A stretch of DNA of 64,000 bases from positions 682,001-746,000 of the forward strand of contig OZ345373.1 in assembly GCA_977006965.1 (NCBI GenBank), in the 5' to 3' direction. Below the pieces are notes generated by a model. It ran no database searches and was not told the origin of the DNA. It worked only from the letters and a program-made list of their open reading frames with translations. The position numbers and the translations under genes were made by a program. Of this stretch, positions 63,137 through 64,000 are shown one piece after another (within the stretch, counting starts at the first letter, position 1; every line of letters begins with the position of its first letter). The stretch is from Phymatolithon calcareum. Lineage: Eukaryota > Rhodophyta > Florideophyceae > Hapalidiales.

Positions 63137-63475
63137 CTACTTGTAGAGACATTCACTGAGGCGCACAGCGTCATTATACGAGATGCAGGTCTGGAAGTTC
63201 GAGTTATCGAACTCCCAAGAAATCTTGTCGCCGCAACGCTGCAGAATTTCTCTGTGTTTGGAACTGAGCCTTTTGTCCGTACAAGCTTGCAGGCGGTACA
63301 GACCCATAATACCAAGACAAAGTTTGTCTGGATAACATTCCAATGTGGTGTACCTGCTGCAAGAGTGGGTAGCAGTCGGTGCGAGTTGATAAAATTTATC
63401 AAGGCAAGCAGCGTTACCAAAAACGACGAGGTAGAAGAGTGAGACGATAAGCATAACCTTCTTGGTGAACTTCAT
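63137..63475 (-). CDS. Secreted eight-cysteine protein in 1.6-kb repeat, copy 2 (112 aa)
   Basis: It starts MKFTKKVMLIVSLFYLVVFG with the signal peptide intact and keeps all eight cysteines of copy 1. The frame has a 3-nt deletion relative to copy 1 and ends three residues earlier at a TAG. The mature part is about 89 residues. Function unknown. Confidence 0.6.
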   Translation of the reverse strand: MKFTKKVMLIVSLFYLVVFGNAACLDKFYQLAPTATHSCSRYTTLECYPDKLCLGIMGLYRLQACTDKRLSSKHREILQRCGDKISWEFDNSNFQTCISYNDAVRLSECLYK

Positions 63476-63796
63476 TGTGAAAGTTTTGACTTCAGAGACC
63501 TTGTGTTTGATCGAGAATGTCTAAGGATGTCATGGCGATCCATCTTAAGTATCCTGTCGGCGCAAGAAATTCCTGGGTGAGACGTAAATTTTCAATATGT
63601 GTACACGCGCTGCATGTTCTGTATGCAAATGTCGCAAGCACTGCAACAATGCCTCAAGAAAAGGTGTGGCACTAGTGTTATCATATTCAGAAATTTTCAA
63701 ATAAATTCCAATAAGTTTCTATTTTTCTGCTTCCAATTCCGCACCCTCTATCGAGACAGGGAAATACAAGGAAGGTGGAAACTTCTCTTGCCCTCT

Positions 63797-63837
63797 GCGT
63801 TACTCGTAATCTACATCATGTAGATTACGAGTAACGC
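63797..63837. repeat. Perfect hairpin in 1.6-kb repeat, copy 2
   Basis: The arms GCGTTACTCGTAATCTACAT and its exact complement surround one base. Copy 1 has two mismatches at 39895-39935. Confidence 0.95.
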
Positions 63838-63947
63838 GAACCGCTATCACAAGCACTTGGGTGGGTGTGCACTGCAGCTATGCATCTGTTCAGCGAATCG
63901 TGCAAGGTTCTATGATATTGTACGTGTACGAGTTTGGTAGACTGCAT

Positions 63948-64000
63948 GTTTCCCTTCTAATATACCCATCCTTGTTTCTATCACCAAGACAGCGGCAACG
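63948..64000 (+). repeat. Empty target site of hAT copy 3, window edge
   Basis: GTTTCCCTTCTAATATACCC, then ATCCTTGTTTCTATC, then ACAGCGGCAACG matches the left flank (46290-46325) and the right flank (50416-50440) of hAT copy 3, with TTTCTATC present once (63975-63982). The repeat continues past the window. Confidence 0.9.

Larger units (their letters stand above)
62340..63947 (+). repeat. 1.6-kb dispersed repeat, copy 2
   Basis: This is the direct-repeat partner of 38437-40046. On the left it abuts the target duplication of LINE B exactly; on the right it is followed at once by the repeat that is the target of hAT copy 3 elsewhere. Confidence 0.9.

Overview
The window is nuclear DNA from a eukaryote with small, intron-poor genes embedded in transposon-rich DNA. 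It carries cytosolic-type ribosomal proteins uS19 and uL16. Where introns occur they are short (74-111 bp) with GT-AG ends, and one has a TACTAAC-type branch site. A plastid-targeted-looking protein joins a J domain to HEAT repeats of the phycobilisome-lyase type, which points to an organism with phycobilisomes. A red alga of the Chondrus kind is my best inference; the species is not proven by the sequence.

Genic part (about 3-20 kb): a multi-pass membrane protein; RPS15 (uS19); the J-domain/HEAT protein; a second plastid-targeted-looking protein; a tail-anchored coiled-coil protein with an inverted, broken copy beside it; a GT61-like type II membrane glycosyltransferase; RPL10 (uL16) with a 10-nt first coding exon; a four-exon cytidine deaminase; a 1276-residue protein best read as CTC1, the large subunit of the telomeric CST complex; and a small Cys-containing protein. 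A second gene island (54-58.3 kb) holds two head-to-head paralogous membrane proteins of unknown function, one of them with an in-frame TGA.

Mobile part (about 21-53 kb and 60-64 kb): several insertions can be dated against each other from target-site duplications (TSDs). A 5'-truncated LINE interrupts a Tc1/mariner transposase. A chromodomain Ty3/gypsy element (29368-35762, TSD AGTAG) sits inside the RNase H region of an older gypsy element on the opposite strand. A decayed Helitron follows. Next is an hAT element (46326-50415, TSD TTTCTATC) that has itself been split by a piggyBac element; the matching empty site lies at the very end of the window. Near the right end a LINE (TSD of 13 bp) has been interrupted by a second LINE (TSD of 11 bp).

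Two near-identical 1.3-kb hAT derivatives lie in opposite orientation about 50 kb apart. Both keep an intact reading frame for only the DNA-binding end of a transposase. A 1.6-kb direct repeat, 24 kb apart, carries a short secreted eight-cysteine reading frame that has stayed open in both copies. The 3' third of CTC1 also has a decayed copy near 27 kb, joined to the old gypsy element.
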